From Nitrospinota bacterium (lineage in GTDB: Bacteria; Nitrospinota; Nitrospinia; UBA9942; JAHJSF01), in contig JAHJSF010000030.1 of the NCBI GenBank assembly GCA_018830405.1, forward strand, positions 1 through 22,722: a DNA stretch of 22,722 nt, in the 5' to 3' direction. The notes below the pieces were generated by a model that ran no database searches, had not been told where the DNA came from, and saw only the letters and a program-made list of their open reading frames with translations. Shown here one piece after another: positions 22,169 through 22,722 of the stretch. Position 1 is the first letter of the stretch; each line of letters opens with the position of its first letter. The translations under genes were made by a program, and so were the position numbers.

Positions 22169-22722
22169 ATGACAAAAAATATAAGAATTGGGAGCAGAGG
22201 GAGCCTCCTGGCCCTAAATCAGGCCAACCTAATAAAGGTAATTATCGAAAAAGGGGAACCGGATCTCCGGGCCGAGATAATTATCATCAAGACAACCGGA
22301 GACAAGATACTTGATGTCCCTCTGGCCAAGGTTGGTGGGAAGGGTTTGTTCGTTAAAGAGATTGAAGACGCCCTAATAGACAATAGGATAGATATAGCCG
22401 TTCACAGTATGAAGGATGTCCCCTTTCTTATCCCCGACCAACTCATCATACAGGCCATCACCAAAAGGGAAGACCCGAGGGATATACTGATATCAAAGGA
22501 GGGGCTTAAGATAGACGAACTCCCGAAGGGGGCCAGGATAGGAACAAGCAGTCTTCGCCGCCAGGCCCAACTCCTCCACCACCGCCCCGACCTTCAGATA
22601 TCACAGCTTAGGGGAAACCTCGATACCAGGATTAAAAAGGCCTTCACCCCTGAATTCGATGCAGTTATCCTAGCCGCAGCCGGTCTCCACCGGATGGGCT
22701 GGGAGGAAAAGATTACCGAATA
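22169..22722 (+). CDS. hemC: Hydroxymethylbilane synthase (porphobilinogen deaminase), truncated by window end
   Basis: The first 184 residues are visible. [11 protein letters not shown] at the start, [36 protein letters not shown] and RGNLDTR appear in family order. The catalytic Asp region and the Arg/Lys residues that bind the growing pyrrole chain are therefore present. The Cys that carries the dipyrromethane cofactor lies in the third domain, beyond the window. The enzyme joins four porphobilinogens in tetrapyrrole (haem, sirohaem, B12) synthesis in the cytoplasm. Start ATG at 22169 has AAAGGG just upstream; a GTG precedes it directly but is less well spaced. It is divergent from the helicase operon. 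Confidence 0.95.
   Translation, partial: MTKNIRIGSRGSLLALNQANLIKVIIEKGEPDLRAEIIIIKTTGDKILDVPLAKVGGKGLFVKEIEDALIDNRIDIAVHSMKDVPFLIPDQLIIQAITKREDPRDILISKEGLKIDELPKGARIGTSSLRRQAQLLHHRPDLQISQLRGNLDTRIKKAFTPEFDAVILAAAGLHRMGWEEKITE

Noticed and set aside
1-22722. tRNA or rRNA genes
   Set aside because: I found no GTTCRANNC-type arms in cloverleaf context nor rRNA signature stretches in any gap.

Overview
The window looks like a chromosomal segment of a Gram-negative (diderm) bacterium with moderate GC content. It carries lipopolysaccharide core/O-antigen glycosyltransferases, an O-antigen ligase-like protein, a penicillin-binding protein 4 and MltG, together with ordinary bacterial housekeeping genes. 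Ile-ATA and Arg-AGA/AGG codons are frequent in the core genes. A deoxyhypusine synthase-family gene beside an agmatinase, and a two-domain dCTP deaminase, suggest a lineage outside the well-studied Proteobacteria (Nitrospirota or Desulfobacterota-like groups are a guess). No rRNA, tRNA, CRISPR array or transposase was seen.

Layout. (1) 3-176: tail of an unidentified plus-strand gene. (2) 7438 down to 251, minus strand: one probable operon, dCTP deaminase, dut, GT2, GT9 heptosyltransferase, O-antigen ligase, WaaG-like GT4, polysaccharide deacetylase. It joins pyrimidine nucleotide sanitation (dCTP to dUTP to dUMP) to surface glycan assembly. (3) 7591-17042, mostly plus strand: dacB-recJ behind a consensus promoter; tyrS; speB overlapping a deoxyhypusine synthase-like gene (polyamine metabolism); a convergent gene of unknown function; then ruvX-mltG. 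(4) 17043-19533: an AT-richer insert-like block with a lipoprotein, a small domain protein and a DUF2971 protein. The DUF2971 gene is bracketed by 9-bp inverted repeats placed like integron cassette core sites. (5) 19534-21867, minus strand: DEAD-box RNA helicase followed by a secreted phospholipase D-like nuclease. (6) 22169 to the right edge: hemC, cut by the window end.

The most unusual content is between the genes. At least four families of small non-coding repeats occupy most longer gaps and are modular. Two elements (15.4 kb and 19.4 kb) share the same outer ends (ATTCAAA ... GTTAGCGTTTGAAT) but have unrelated interiors, and each sits between self-complementary flanks that differ from site to site. 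The 19.4-kb interior belongs to a hairpin family with two further copies (4.7 and 11.0 kb), whose central stem differs by paired changes while the loop is kept. The 15.4-kb interior is a C/G-rich palindromic module, and a 53-bp version of that module is nested inside another, unrelated repeat at 6.0 kb; the empty counterpart of that host repeat is at 12.4 kb. One copy supplies the last codons and stop of a glycosyltransferase gene, another abuts the ruvX promoter, and another lies in the tyrS leader. This looks like a layered set of non-autonomous mobile or structured elements remodelling gene ends and leaders.

Two strong promoters (dacB and ruvX) place the expected transcription start within about 2 bases of the start codon, with no good Shine-Dalgarno, which suggests leaderless mRNAs.
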